From NCBI RefSeq assembly GCF_008035925.1, contig NZ_CP036264.1:8745021-8809020 (forward strand): a stretch of 64,000 nt of DNA, written 5' to 3'. The notes beneath the pieces were generated by a model that made no database searches, was not told the origin of the DNA, and worked only from the letters and a program-made list of their open reading frames with translations. Made by a program: the position numbers and the translations under genes. Shown one piece after another: positions 15,611 through 23,857 of this stretch. Source of the stretch: Stieleria maiorica (GTDB lineage Bacteria; Planctomycetota; Planctomycetia; Pirellulales; Pirellulaceae). How positions within the stretch are numbered: the first letter of the stretch is position 1; the number at the start of each line of letters is the position of its first letter.

Positions 15611-17812
15611 GTGCCCGCCGATACCCTGAAACGCCTGCCGCTTTATTCGCTTGCCTCGGGCATGATCGTCGCGATCGTGCTGGTCGTCTTTGCCGTTTCC
15701 CGGACCCCCATCCCCAACATCGGCCTGGGGGCACTCGGATTGCTGCCGCTTGCCGCTGCACTGGTCGATTCGGTCCGTTTGAAAAGCAAATTCGCCGCGG
15801 CCGGATCCAAACAAACCGGCGGGGCAGGGCAGGGCGGTGCCGACTCGGCTGGCGACGACGCCGCGGGGCTGGCCGAATGGTTGGACCAGCGTGCCGAATC
15901 GCTGGCGGTGCGTGAACGGGACTTGAACGGCCGCGCCCTGTCGCTGCAGCAATGGCTGCAATTTCCCGACGCGATCGATTTCAAACACCCCGATGATCTC
16001 CGTCCGCGACCGCAACAGGACTTGCCCACGATCTCGGCCGATGACCCGATGGCCCGGCACGATCGCCAACTGTTGGAATTGGTCGAATCCAAAACACGCG
16101 AGTTGTTTGACAGCATCAAGCGAGATGCGTACCGCAAAGACAGCGGTGACCGCAAAGTGTTTGACAACGAGCGAATTCGCAGCGACCTGTTCGCGCTGGT
16201 TTCCGACGTCGTGGCGATCTATCGCCCCGGCGAAACCTCGCCGCTCTTGAAAACCAACGTCGACGCCGTTTCTCGTGCCGTCGGACGCGCCTCGCTGAGA
16301 CTGTTGGTCGCCGTGGAGAGTTTGCCGGGAGGGCTGGCGAGCTACGATTTCCAATCGATCTACAACGTCGTGATGCGGGCCGTCAAAACGTTCGGGATCT
16401 ACAAATCCGCCAAACCCTACATCGATGTCGCCTCCAGCGTGCTGTTTGCCGGGCGGATCGTCAGCAGCACCAACCCGCTGACCCTGGTCGCCTGGTGGGC
16501 GGCCAGCAAAGCGACCACCTACGGCGCATCCAAGTTGGGCGAGCACGTGCTGGACCAACAAGCCGTCGGGCTGATCCGGCAACTGGTCGAAATCATCGCG
16601 ATCGAAGTCGCATCCATCTACAGCCCGATGGTCCGCTACCGCGATGTGCACTGGATCTACGGCGTCGAACTGGTGCACCTGGCCGGCGAATTGGGCATTT
16701 CCGATTCCGCCCGCGTGGCGGCGATGAAACAGTTGGCGGCACTGAATCTGCGCGACGAATACGGACGCGTTTCGCTGATGCGGCACCTGGCCGACGGCAC
16801 GACGTCCCGGCCGGCCAACTACCAGCCCGCGCAATCCTTGTCCGCATCCGACCGCAGGATCGTTGCCGAGCGTTTGGAAGCGTTCTTGCTCAGTCACGTC
16901 TTGGTTGACAAACGCAATCGACCGCAAAAATCGCTGATCGATGCCTGGCAGTCCGCGGCCGCCGACCGGTTGGAAATCCAATTCCGCGCCGGCCAAGTCA
17001 GTGCGTCGGCCGAGGAACAATCCGAGCGTGCGGTCGTGGCGTTGGCGGCGTTTGCGTTGCAGCACTTCGGCGACGAACCCGACGCCGCCATCGGTCGGAT
17101 CGAGTCCACCAAGACCTGGAATGCGATCGATTCCTCCACTCGCGCGAGATTGTCCCGAGAACTGGAATCCGATCCGCCGTTCTTGTATCACCCGCCCGAC
17201 GTGAATCCGGATAGCGAAGTCTGCGTGCGTTATCTCAGTGATCTGATCGAGTTGGCGGCCGCGGGTCGCAAATCGCCATCGCTGCTGGAGACGGGACCTG
17301 GAGTCGAAGACGATGGCGTCCAACTGGCCACTTGGCCCGGCGAGAACGCCCTCCGCGTGTCCGCGTACTTCCTCCGCGCCGATGCCGAAGCCGCGATCAA
17401 ATGCTATCGCCAATCCGACGCGGCGCACCTGCTGGGCAAACCCAATCCGCCCAGCCTGTCCCCCGAGATCGCCGCGGCACTGCACTACTTGGCCGGCCAA
17501 TCCGGCACCGGCGAGTCGATCCGCTGCGTGTTCAGCGATGCCAGGATCGAGTCCACCGAGCAGGCCGTTGCGCTTGCGAGAATCGGTTCGTCGCTGATCT
17601 GCTTTCGGATTCAGACGGACACGGACCAGTCGACCACCAAGCTGTTCGTCGTGTCCCGCTGCCCGATCGCCGACACGAGAATCGAAAAGGTCGCCGGGTA
17701 TGTCCGCAGCGATTGCCGCGTGACGTTTCCCGATTCGACCACGTTGCTGGTCCCGGGCAGCACGCTGGCCGGCTACGACGCCTACTTCGCCGGCCTGCGA
17801 GACGCCGGGTGA
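15611..17812 (+). CDS. large membrane-anchored protein of unknown function
   Basis: The product is 733 aa from GTG 15611. Two hydrophobic segments lie near the N-terminus (about 14-30 and 36-55), followed by a variable Gly-rich linker (GGAGQGG) that is encoded by the GGGGCAGGGCAGGG repeat. A helical cytoplasmic part follows, with a weakly hydrophobic region about 265-310. I recognise no catalytic motif. The gene is divergent from the ATP-grasp gene across about 360 bp and reads toward the flagellar genes. The start is uncertain because no clear ribosome-binding site precedes it. Confidence 0.7.
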   Translation: MPADTLKRLPLYSLASGMIVAIVLVVFAVSRTPIPNIGLGALGLLPLAAALVDSVRLKSKFAAAGSKQTGGAGQGGADSAGDDAAGLAEWLDQRAESLAVRERDLNGRALSLQQWLQFPDAIDFKHPDDLRPRPQQDLPTISADDPMARHDRQLLELVESKTRELFDSIKRDAYRKDSGDRKVFDNERIRSDLFALVSDVVAIYRPGETSPLLKTNVDAVSRAVGRASLRLLVAVESLPGGLASYDFQSIYNVVMRAVKTFGIYKSAKPYIDVASSVLFAGRIVSSTNPLTLVAWWAASKATTYGASKLGEHVLDQQAVGLIRQLVEIIAIEVASIYSPMVRYRDVHWIYGVELVHLAGELGISDSARVAAMKQLAALNLRDEYGRVSLMRHLADGTTSRPANYQPAQSLSASDRRIVAERLEAFLLSHVLVDKRNRPQKSLIDAWQSAAADRLEIQFRAGQVSASAEEQSERAVVALAAFALQHFGDEPDAAIGRIESTKTWNAIDSSTRARLSRELESDPPFLYHPPDVNPDSEVCVRYLSDLIELAAAGRKSPSLLETGPGVEDDGVQLATWPGENALRVSAYFLRADAEAAIKCYRQSDAAHLLGKPNPPSLSPEIAAALHYLAGQSGTGESIRCVFSDARIESTEQAVALARIGSSLICFRIQTDTDQSTTKLFVVSRCPIADTRIEKVAGYVRSDCRVTFPDSTTLLVPGSTLAGYDAYFAGLRDAG

Positions 17813-17819
17813 AGCCCAG

Positions 17820-18357
17820 CGATGCCAGCGGGAAGCGTCACGACCTGTTGATTTAATCAACCGTTTTGCGCGAGCCTACGGGCGACAGTGCATTTTCTTG
17901 GTATTGGAGGCCCGTACGCTTGCGCGAAACGGCTGATCCCACGTGTGATCGAATTAAATCAACAGGCCGGTCAGCGAGCGGCCCGGGAATCAACTCCACC
18001 ACAAACGCCCGCCACCGGCTCACGCCACGTGCGGGCATCCCATGCCAGCGGGAAGCGTCAGCGAGCGGCCCGCGAATCAACTCCACCACCAGCGCCCGCC
18101 ACTGGCTCACGCCACGTGCTGGCATCCCATGCCAGCGGGAAGCGTCACGACCTGTTGATTTAATCAGCCGTTTGGCGCGAGCCTACGGGCGACAGTGCAT
18201 TTTCTTGGTATTGGAGGCCCGTACGCTTGCGCGAAACGGCTGATCCCACGTGTGATCGAATTAAATCAACAGGCCGGTCAGCGAGCGGCCCGGGAATCAA
18301 CTCCACCACCAGCGCCCGCCACTGGCTCACGCCACGCGCGGGCATCCCATGCCAGCC
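17820..18357. repeat. tandem intergenic palindromic repeat cluster
   Basis: Two long copies (17821-18050 and 18129-18357) and a shorter 3'-end copy between them share nearly the same sequence. Each long copy holds a nested inverted repeat: CCTGTTGATTTAAT with ATTAAATCAACAGG outside, and GCGCGAGCCTACGGGC with GCCCGTACGCTTGCGC inside. The loop CAGTGCATTTTCTTGGTATT is conserved with copies at 25.1 and 46.7 kb. Confidence 0.8.
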
Positions 18358-18496
18358 GCTCTCGTTCCCGGGCTCCGCCCGGGAACAAGTCGAAAACTAA
18401 TCTTTCGATTTCTGCGTGCTTTTTCCTAAAGTCCCGGTCGCTGGCGGCCGACGGGGTCGCCGCGTCCGCCGACCCACTCGCGACCCGGTCCCGATC

Positions 18497-19435
18497 TTGA
18501 ACCGCTTCCTGCCACTCTTGCTGCCCCTGGTGCTGCTGACACTGCTGTGTCCGGGCAGGGTGACCGCAGAGCAGGGCGGCAGCCTCGACTTCCCGGAGCA
18601 GGGAAATCTCCCGGGGCAGGGCAATCAGCCGGGGCAGGGCAATCTGCCGGGGCAGGGCAGGGCGGTCGCGGCCGACGACTCAGTTCCACAGTTAGTTTCA
18701 CGGCCGACGATCTCGCTGTCGGCCGAGGCGATCGAAACCATCGCCGGCGGCCCCGAATCGTGGGCCAGCCCCGACAAAGTCGGCGGCAGCATCCAAACGA
18801 TGTTGTTGCTGTCGGTGATTTCGCTCGCCCCCGCGATCCTGTTAATGACGACCTGTTACATCCGCATCATCGTCGTGCTTTCGCTGCTGCGACAAGCGAT
18901 CGGGTTACAGGCCTTGCCGCCGACGCAGGTGCTGACCAGCATTTCATTGTTCATGACGCTGTTGGTGATGACACCGGTCTGGACCCGCGTCTACGACGAA
19001 GCGATCAAACCCTACACCGATCCGGACACGGAGATGACGCTGGCGGAGGCCTATGAAGCCGGCGCGTTGCCGGTCCGCGAATTCATGTCGAAACAAATTG
19101 CCGCGGCGAAGAACCACGCCGACGTGGTCCTGTTTTACCGACACGCCGTCCCGGACGGGCCGACCCCAAGTTCCTTTGCCGACATCCCGATCCGAGTGCT
19201 GTTACCGGCGTTCGTGATCAGCGAGCTGAAGATCGCGTTCTTGATGGGATTCAGCATCTACCTGCCGTTCCTGGTCGTCGACATCGTGGTCGCCAGCGTG
19301 ACGATGTCGATGGGGATGTTCATGCTGCCGCCGGCGATGATCTCGCTGCCGCTGAAACTGTTGTTGTTCGTGCTGGTCAATGGCTGGCACTTGGTCGTGG
19401 GAATGTTGTTGGCCAGTTTTGGACCGGTGGGTTAG
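18497..19435 (+). CDS. fliP: flagellar export gate protein FliP
   Basis: The product is 312 aa from TTG 18497, which begins a signal peptide (RFLPLLLPLVLLTLLCPG) as FliP usually has. A GTG 81 bp upstream would add a basic tail and is less likely. FliP hallmarks are the long hydrophobic segments SIQTMLLLSVISLAPAILLMTT, LPPTQVLTSISLFMTLLVMTP, IRVLLPAFVISELKIAF and the C-terminal MGMFMLPPAMISLPLKLLLF. FliP, FliQ and FliR form the export pore of the flagellar type III system. A region of four GQG units just after the signal peptide is encoded by repeated GGGGCAGGGC sequence. fliQ starts immediately after the stop codon. Confidence 0.93.
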   Translation: MNRFLPLLLPLVLLTLLCPGRVTAEQGGSLDFPEQGNLPGQGNQPGQGNLPGQGRAVAADDSVPQLVSRPTISLSAEAIETIAGGPESWASPDKVGGSIQTMLLLSVISLAPAILLMTTCYIRIIVVLSLLRQAIGLQALPPTQVLTSISLFMTLLVMTPVWTRVYDEAIKPYTDPDTEMTLAEAYEAGALPVREFMSKQIAAAKNHADVVLFYRHAVPDGPTPSSFADIPIRVLLPAFVISELKIAFLMGFSIYLPFLVVDIVVASVTMSMGMFMLPPAMISLPLKLLLFVLVNGWHLVVGMLLASFGPVG

Positions 19436-19699
19436 ATGACGCTCGATTCCAGCCAAGCCGTTGACCTGTGCCGCCAGGCGTTGATGCTGGCCGCGTTGTT
19501 GGCCGCCCCCGTGTTGTTGATCGGCGCGGTCGTCGGCATCGTGACCGGGCTGTTGCAAACGCTGTTTCAAATCCAAGATCAATCGATTTCCTTTGTGCCC
19601 AAATTGATCGTGTCCAGCCTGGTGCTGTTGGCCTGCATGCCGTGGATGTTTTCGCGGATGATCGAATTCACCCAGACCATGTTCGTCGGTTCGCCGTAA
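19436..19699 (+). CDS. fliQ: flagellar export gate protein FliQ
   Basis: The product is 87 aa, the normal size, with two membrane helices (about 16-38 and 50-70). The FliQ pattern is seen in LLIGAVVGIVTGLLQTLFQIQDQSISFVPK. The start codon directly follows the fliP stop, and fliR follows after 10 bp, so fliPQR are surely co-transcribed. Confidence 0.93.
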   Translation: MTLDSSQAVDLCRQALMLAALLAAPVLLIGAVVGIVTGLLQTLFQIQDQSISFVPKLIVSSLVLLACMPWMFSRMIEFTQTMFVGSP

Positions 19700-19709
19700 G
19701 TATTGCTCG

Positions 19710-20501
19710 ATGAATTTCTACGACACGCTCGGCGACGTGACCGGACAATGGCTGCTGCACCAGCTGATGGTCTTTGCGATGGTCGCCGCCCGGCTTGGCG
19801 GACTGGTCGTCGCGTTGCCGGTCCTTTCCGGCGGGCTGCCGATGCGAATTCGTGTGCTGTTGGTACTCGCGATCACGCTGGTGCTGGTACCCGGCGTCGG
19901 CACCGCGGTTCCCTCTGCCGGAACCGAGCTTGCCGGAATCGAGATCCTCTTTTCCGCCGGACGTGAAGTCATCTTTGGGATGATCATCGGTGGCGTGGTT
20001 CAACTGCTGGTCTCGGGCGTCTCCCTGGCCGGCGAACTGATTTCCAACGCGACGGGCATGCAGTTGGCGCAAACCGCCGATCCGTCCAGCGGCGAGCCCG
20101 TCCCGCAACTTTCGCGGTTGCTGGGGCTGTTGGTGACGGCAGTCCTGTTCGCCGTCGGCGGGCATCGTTTACTGATCGATGCGTTGCTGACCAGCTTTCA
20201 CCGGTTTCCGCCGATGACCGTCTCGATTGATCAAACGCTGTCCGCATTGGTGATCGATCATTTGGCCATCGGGATCGAATCAGGCCTTCGCGTCGCCGCG
20301 CCGGTGGTCGCCTGCGTGATGCTGACCAATTTAGTCGTGGCGTTGGTCAGCCGGACCGCTCCGCAATTGAATGTCTTGGCGATCGGATTGAACATCAACG
20401 TGATGGCGGCGTTGTTGCTGATGGCATTGACGATCGGATCGGCGGGATTGGTCTTCGAAACCGAACTTTCCAACGCGATCGCGAGGCTGAGGTTGAAGTA
20501 G
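19710..20501 (+). CDS. fliR: flagellar export gate protein FliR
   Basis: The product is 263 aa with about six membrane segments. FliR features are the N-terminal RLGGLVVALPVLSG, RIRVLLVLAITLVL, EVIFGMIIGGVVQLLVSGV and the C-terminal LNVLAIGLNINVMAALLLMALT. It forms the export pore with FliP and FliQ. It follows fliQ by 10 bp and precedes flhB by 73 bp. Confidence 0.93.
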   Translation: MNFYDTLGDVTGQWLLHQLMVFAMVAARLGGLVVALPVLSGGLPMRIRVLLVLAITLVLVPGVGTAVPSAGTELAGIEILFSAGREVIFGMIIGGVVQLLVSGVSLAGELISNATGMQLAQTADPSSGEPVPQLSRLLGLLVTAVLFAVGGHRLLIDALLTSFHRFPPMTVSIDQTLSALVIDHLAIGIESGLRVAAPVVACVMLTNLVVALVSRTAPQLNVLAIGLNINVMAALLLMALTIGSAGLVFETELSNAIARLRLK

Positions 20502-20574
20502 TGGACGACGTGAGCAGTCCTCGCAGTTCGCATTCCGAAAGGGCTCGTCGCCTCGCCCACTACCCGAATCACTG

Positions 20575-21318
20575 ATGTCCGAAAAGATTCATCCGCCGAC
20601 TCCACGCCGACGCAAGCAAGCGAAAGAGCAGGGCAGGGCACCGCGCAGCAGCGACGTGGTCTCTGCCGGTTCCTTGCTGGTGACGACGTGTTTGCTGTCT
20701 TGGTTCGGTCCTGGGTTGGCACAATCGCTGACCGCGTCATTGACCGATTCATTCAGTCAACCGATCACGTTGTCATTGGACACGTGGGAATCACAGCGCC
20801 GGATCATCAAAGCGTTTGCGGCGGTCGGAACGATGTTGCTGCCGATGCTGGTCGCGATGTTGATGTGCGGCGTCGCCCTGAACCTGCTGCAGACCGGTTT
20901 AATGATGACGCCGTCCAAACTGGCTCCTTCGCTGGACCGGTTCTCGCCGAGTGCGCGGTTGAAGTCGATGGCCTCGGCTCGCTCGCTGGGGAGATTCGCC
21001 ATCACGCTGCTAAAACTGATCGCAGTCAGCGCCGTCGCCATCGGCGTGGTGCGTCATGGTCTGCCAACCTTCGTCGGTCTGGCCCAGCAGCCGATGGCCG
21101 CGATCGCGACGACCATCTTTGACACCTTGATCGGGTGTTGTTTTTGGATGGGCGCGACGCTGCTGGCACTGTCCAGCGTGGATTACGCGTTGGCCCGATG
21201 GCAACACGAACGGGATTTGATGATGACCGAACAAGAGCTGCGTGAGGAAATGCGAGACGCCCAACGGGCGGCCCCCGCGGCAAGTGCGACGACGCAAGCG
21301 GTGCAGGGGGTGGCGTAG
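20575..21318 (+). CDS. flhB: FlhB-like export gate protein lacking the C-terminal autocleavage domain
   Basis: The product is 247 aa. It starts with the FlhB pattern SEKIHPPTPRRRKQAKEQGRAPRSSD and has four membrane segments (about 28-50, 85-105, 145-165, 185-210). It ends soon after the ELREEMRDAQ linker. Typical FlhB is about 350-380 aa and continues into a cytoplasmic domain with the self-cleaving Asn-Pro-Thr-His motif; no such motif appears in any frame up to the next gene. So the substrate-specificity switch domain is absent or encoded elsewhere. It is the last gene of the fliPQR-flhB unit. The membrane part alone could still complete the export gate. Confidence 0.85.
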   Translation: MSEKIHPPTPRRRKQAKEQGRAPRSSDVVSAGSLLVTTCLLSWFGPGLAQSLTASLTDSFSQPITLSLDTWESQRRIIKAFAAVGTMLLPMLVAMLMCGVALNLLQTGLMMTPSKLAPSLDRFSPSARLKSMASARSLGRFAITLLKLIAVSAVAIGVVRHGLPTFVGLAQQPMAAIATTIFDTLIGCCFWMGATLLALSSVDYALARWQHERDLMMTEQELREEMRDAQRAAPAASATTQAVQGVA

Positions 21319-21361
21319 GCGAGCAAATGCCAGCACGTGGCGTTACGGCCTGTTGATTTAT

Positions 21362-21483
21362 CGACTCGTTCCATGGCTCTGCCTTGGAACGGGCTGCCGG
21401 GAGGCTCCGCCTCCCGCCCAATGCGTTGCCGGAGAGGCGGAGCCTCCCGTTCAGTGTGTTCCCAGGCGGAGCCCGGGAACAAG
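21362..21483. repeat. GGCGGAGCC-type palindromic repeats
   Basis: Several interleaved palindromes of the type GTTCC..GGCTCCGCC..GGAAC and GGGAGGCTCCGCCTCCC are present. Related pieces lie at 18362, 23483, 29177 and 61950-62066. They are intergenic repeats common in this genome. Confidence 0.7.
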
Positions 21484-21610
21484 TGACGCTTCCCGCGGGC
21501 ATTGCCGCATCCCGCGGGCGCCGGCGCGAACCCGCCGGCGGACTTCCGCGTCCGAACTTGCTGACCGAATTGACTTGACGCCCCCGGGCCCCCTGATCTA
21601 CGCTACGGCC

Positions 21611-21706
21611 ATGAACATTAGCTTGCTTAGCCTTCTACTACTTCTACTGCTACTGCCAGACGGGCGGGAGATGAAGGTTTGCACGCTTCGATTGACAAAC
21701 CGCTGA
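21611..21706 (+). CDS. leucine-rich leader peptide of leuA
   Basis: The frame encodes 31 aa with ten Leu codons among residues 5-15 (SLLSLLLLLLLL), including four of the CTA type, then PDGREMK and a stop. It ends 31 bp before a strong terminator hairpin, and leuA begins 85 bp after that. This is the classical arrangement of transcription attenuation: ribosome stalling at Leu codons when charged leucyl-tRNA is scarce would prevent the terminator. The peptide itself is not expected to have a function. Confidence 0.85.
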   Translation: MNISLLSLLLLLLLLPDGREMKVCTLRLTNR

Positions 21707-21736
21707 CACGCGGAATCAATCGAAAAAACAGCGAAA

Positions 21737-21767
21737 ACCCGAGTCCCCGAGGACTCGGGTTTTTTTG
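21737..21767 (+). terminator. attenuator terminator upstream of leuA
   Basis: ACCCGAGTCC pairs with GGACTCGGGT across a CCGA loop and is followed by seven T. It lies between the Leu-rich leader and leuA, so it is the likely attenuator. Confidence 0.9.
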
Positions 21768-21850
21768 TTGTTCCGACGAATGCCCCGGGTTTTTGGGATC
21801 CCCGTGTTTTTTAAACGCCCCCTGTTTCCCATACTATCCGAACCCTATTG

Positions 21851-23440
21851 ATGGACACCGTCATGGAATCCACCACCCCCGACTCCAGAATCGCACCCCG
21901 CGAAGCCGTGCCAGAAACTAATCCCCAATCCCAGCGTCAGATCCGTATCTTTGACACCACGCTTCGCGACGGCGAACAATCGCCCGGGGCGAGCATGAAT
22001 TTGGCCGAAAAGCTGGAGGTCGCCCACGCACTGGCCGACTTGGGCGTCGACGTGATCGAAGCCGGATTCCCGATCGCTTCGCCCGGCGATTTCGAAGCGG
22101 TCAAACAGATCGCCGAAACGATCAAAGGTTCGACGATCTGCGGTTTGGCCCGCTGTAATGAAAAGGACATCTTGCGGGCGGCCGAAGCGGTCCAGAACGC
22201 CGAACAATCCCGCATCCACGTGTTCTTGGCGACCAGCGCGATCCACCGCGAGTTCAAGTTGCGGATGACGCCCGACGAGATCGTCCAGCGAGCCGTCGAC
22301 GGTGTCAAACTGGCCGTCAGCAAATGCGACGACGTCGAGTTCTCGCCCGAAGACGCCTGCCGCACCGAACACGACTTTTTGTGCCGTGTGGTCGAAGCAG
22401 CGATCGATGCCGGGGCGACGACCATCAACGTTCCCGACACCGTGGGATATGTCACGCCCGCGGAGATCTTCAAGATCTTTGACATGCTCCGCAACCGCGT
22501 GCCCAACATGGACAAAGCCGTCTTGAGCACCCATTGCCACGACGACTTGGGCATGGCGGTGGCCAACAGCCTGGCCGCCGTCGCCGCCGGTGCCGGCCAG
22601 ATCGAATGCACCATCAACGGCATCGGCGAACGCGCCGGCAATGCCGCCCTGGAAGAAGTCGTGATGGCGATGAAGACCCGCGGCGATTTCTATGACTGCA
22701 CCACCCGAATCAATTCCCAGCGATTGGTTCCCGTCAGCCGACTGGTCAGCAAGGTGACCGGGATCAGCGTGCAACGCAACAAAGCCATCGTCGGTCGCAA
22801 CGCGTTCGCGCACGAATCGGGGATCCACCAAGACGGGATGCTGAAAGAACGCAGCACCTATGAAATCATGTCGCCCGAAGAAGTCGGGTTCGCCAAAACC
22901 GACTTGGTGCTGGGCAAACACAGCGGCCGCGCCGCGTTGGCCGACCGCGCCAAGACGCTCGGCTTCCACATCGACGGCGAGGAACTGAACGCCGTCTTCG
23001 AACAGTTCAAGTTGTTGGCCGACAAGAAAAAGGAAATCTACGACGGCGACATCATCGCGCTGGTCCAACAAAAGATCAGCACCAGCGGCGGACAGACCTG
23101 GTCGCTGGTCGATTACGAAGTCACGTGTTCGAAACAGCAGGCGCCGCGCGTCAAGTTGACGCTCAGTGACGGCAGCGAAGAAAAGTCGGCCGAAGTCACC
23201 GAGGGGGACGGCCCGATCGATGCCGCGTTCTGGGCGGTCGAACAGATCACCGGCGTGCAGTTGGTCTGCAAGGACTACCGCGTCCGCAGCGCCACACTCG
23301 GCCGCGACGCGATCGGCGAAGTCAACTTGGAAGTCGAACACAAGGGACGGCTGTATCGCGGCACCGGCGTCAGCACCGACAGCGTCGAAAGCACGATCCT
23401 GGCGATGTTGAACGCCATCAACCGCATCGCCGCAGAGTGA
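21851..23440 (+). CDS. leuA: 2-isopropylmalate synthase
   Basis: The product is 529 aa from ATG 21851 (TTG just before and ATG 21863 are alternatives). It catalyses the first committed step of leucine synthesis, joining acetyl-CoA and 2-oxoisovalerate. The TIM-barrel domain starts at RIFDTTLRDGEQSPGASM and includes LSTHCHDDLGMAVANSLAA (metal-binding His pair) and NGIGERAGNA. The C-terminal third is the LeuA dimerisation/leucine-feedback domain (SGGQTWSLVDYEV...GVSTDSVESTILA). Full length. Control is by the upstream attenuator and probably by leucine feedback. Confidence 0.96.
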   Translation: MDTVMESTTPDSRIAPREAVPETNPQSQRQIRIFDTTLRDGEQSPGASMNLAEKLEVAHALADLGVDVIEAGFPIASPGDFEAVKQIAETIKGSTICGLARCNEKDILRAAEAVQNAEQSRIHVFLATSAIHREFKLRMTPDEIVQRAVDGVKLAVSKCDDVEFSPEDACRTEHDFLCRVVEAAIDAGATTINVPDTVGYVTPAEIFKIFDMLRNRVPNMDKAVLSTHCHDDLGMAVANSLAAVAAGAGQIECTINGIGERAGNAALEEVVMAMKTRGDFYDCTTRINSQRLVPVSRLVSKVTGISVQRNKAIVGRNAFAHESGIHQDGMLKERSTYEIMSPEEVGFAKTDLVLGKHSGRAALADRAKTLGFHIDGEELNAVFEQFKLLADKKKEIYDGDIIALVQQKISTSGGQTWSLVDYEVTCSKQQAPRVKLTLSDGSEEKSAEVTEGDGPIDAAFWAVEQITGVQLVCKDYRVRSATLGRDAIGEVNLEVEHKGRLYRGTGVSTDSVESTILAMLNAINRIAAE

Positions 23441-23586
23441 TGCGCGTCGTAGGGCATGCTGTGCATACCGCTCTTTCAAAACTTGTTCCCCGGCTCCGCC
23501 TGGGCTGCACAAAACCGGTCGATTCGTTCCCGTTTTCGTTCGTAGGATTTTGGCGTTTTCGATTCCGCTAAACCCTCTTAGGGCCA

Positions 23587-23652
23587 GTTGTTTGGCGCCA
23601 GCCTACGGGCCTCCACGAATACTGGGGCCCGAACGCTTGCGCGAATCGGCTG
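23587..23652. repeat. divergent copy of the GCGCGAGCCTACGGGC palindrome
   Basis: The left arm TTGGCGCCAGCCTACGGGCC and right arm GGCCCGAACGCTTGCGCGAA flank a short loop. It belongs to the same family as 17820-18357 but has lost the conserved loop. Confidence 0.65.
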
Positions 23653-23674
23653 ATGTCACTCGTGTGAAAGTATT

Positions 23675-23747
23675 CCCACGGATGGCAAAGCGTACCCACG
23701 GATCCCTGGCTGCTTTTCATCCGTGGGTACGCTTTGCCATCCGTGGG
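23675..23747. repeat. perfect 29-bp inverted repeat with duplicated CCCACGGAT
   Basis: Arms 23675-23703 and 23719-23747 are exact reverse complements around a 15-bp loop. Each arm has CCCACGGAT at both ends separated by GGCAAAGCGTA. It has the architecture of the palindromes at 706, 38842 and 40637. Confidence 0.9.
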
Positions 23748-23857
23748 TGAACCTCCATCCGATTCTCGAGTGTGCCTCCTTACAGAATCGAGCCATCGCG
23801 CCGCCGACCTGTTACGATGTCAATAGACAAACGTAGCAATCAGCGAGGATCAGTTCA

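Noticed and set aside
15584..17860. 758-aa minus-strand frame opposite the membrane protein gene
   Set aside because: The plus-strand frame has membrane segments and normal residue use; the minus-strand frame is a composition artefact.
21845..23512. Long minus-strand frame opposite leuA
   Set aside because: leuA is unambiguous on the plus strand.
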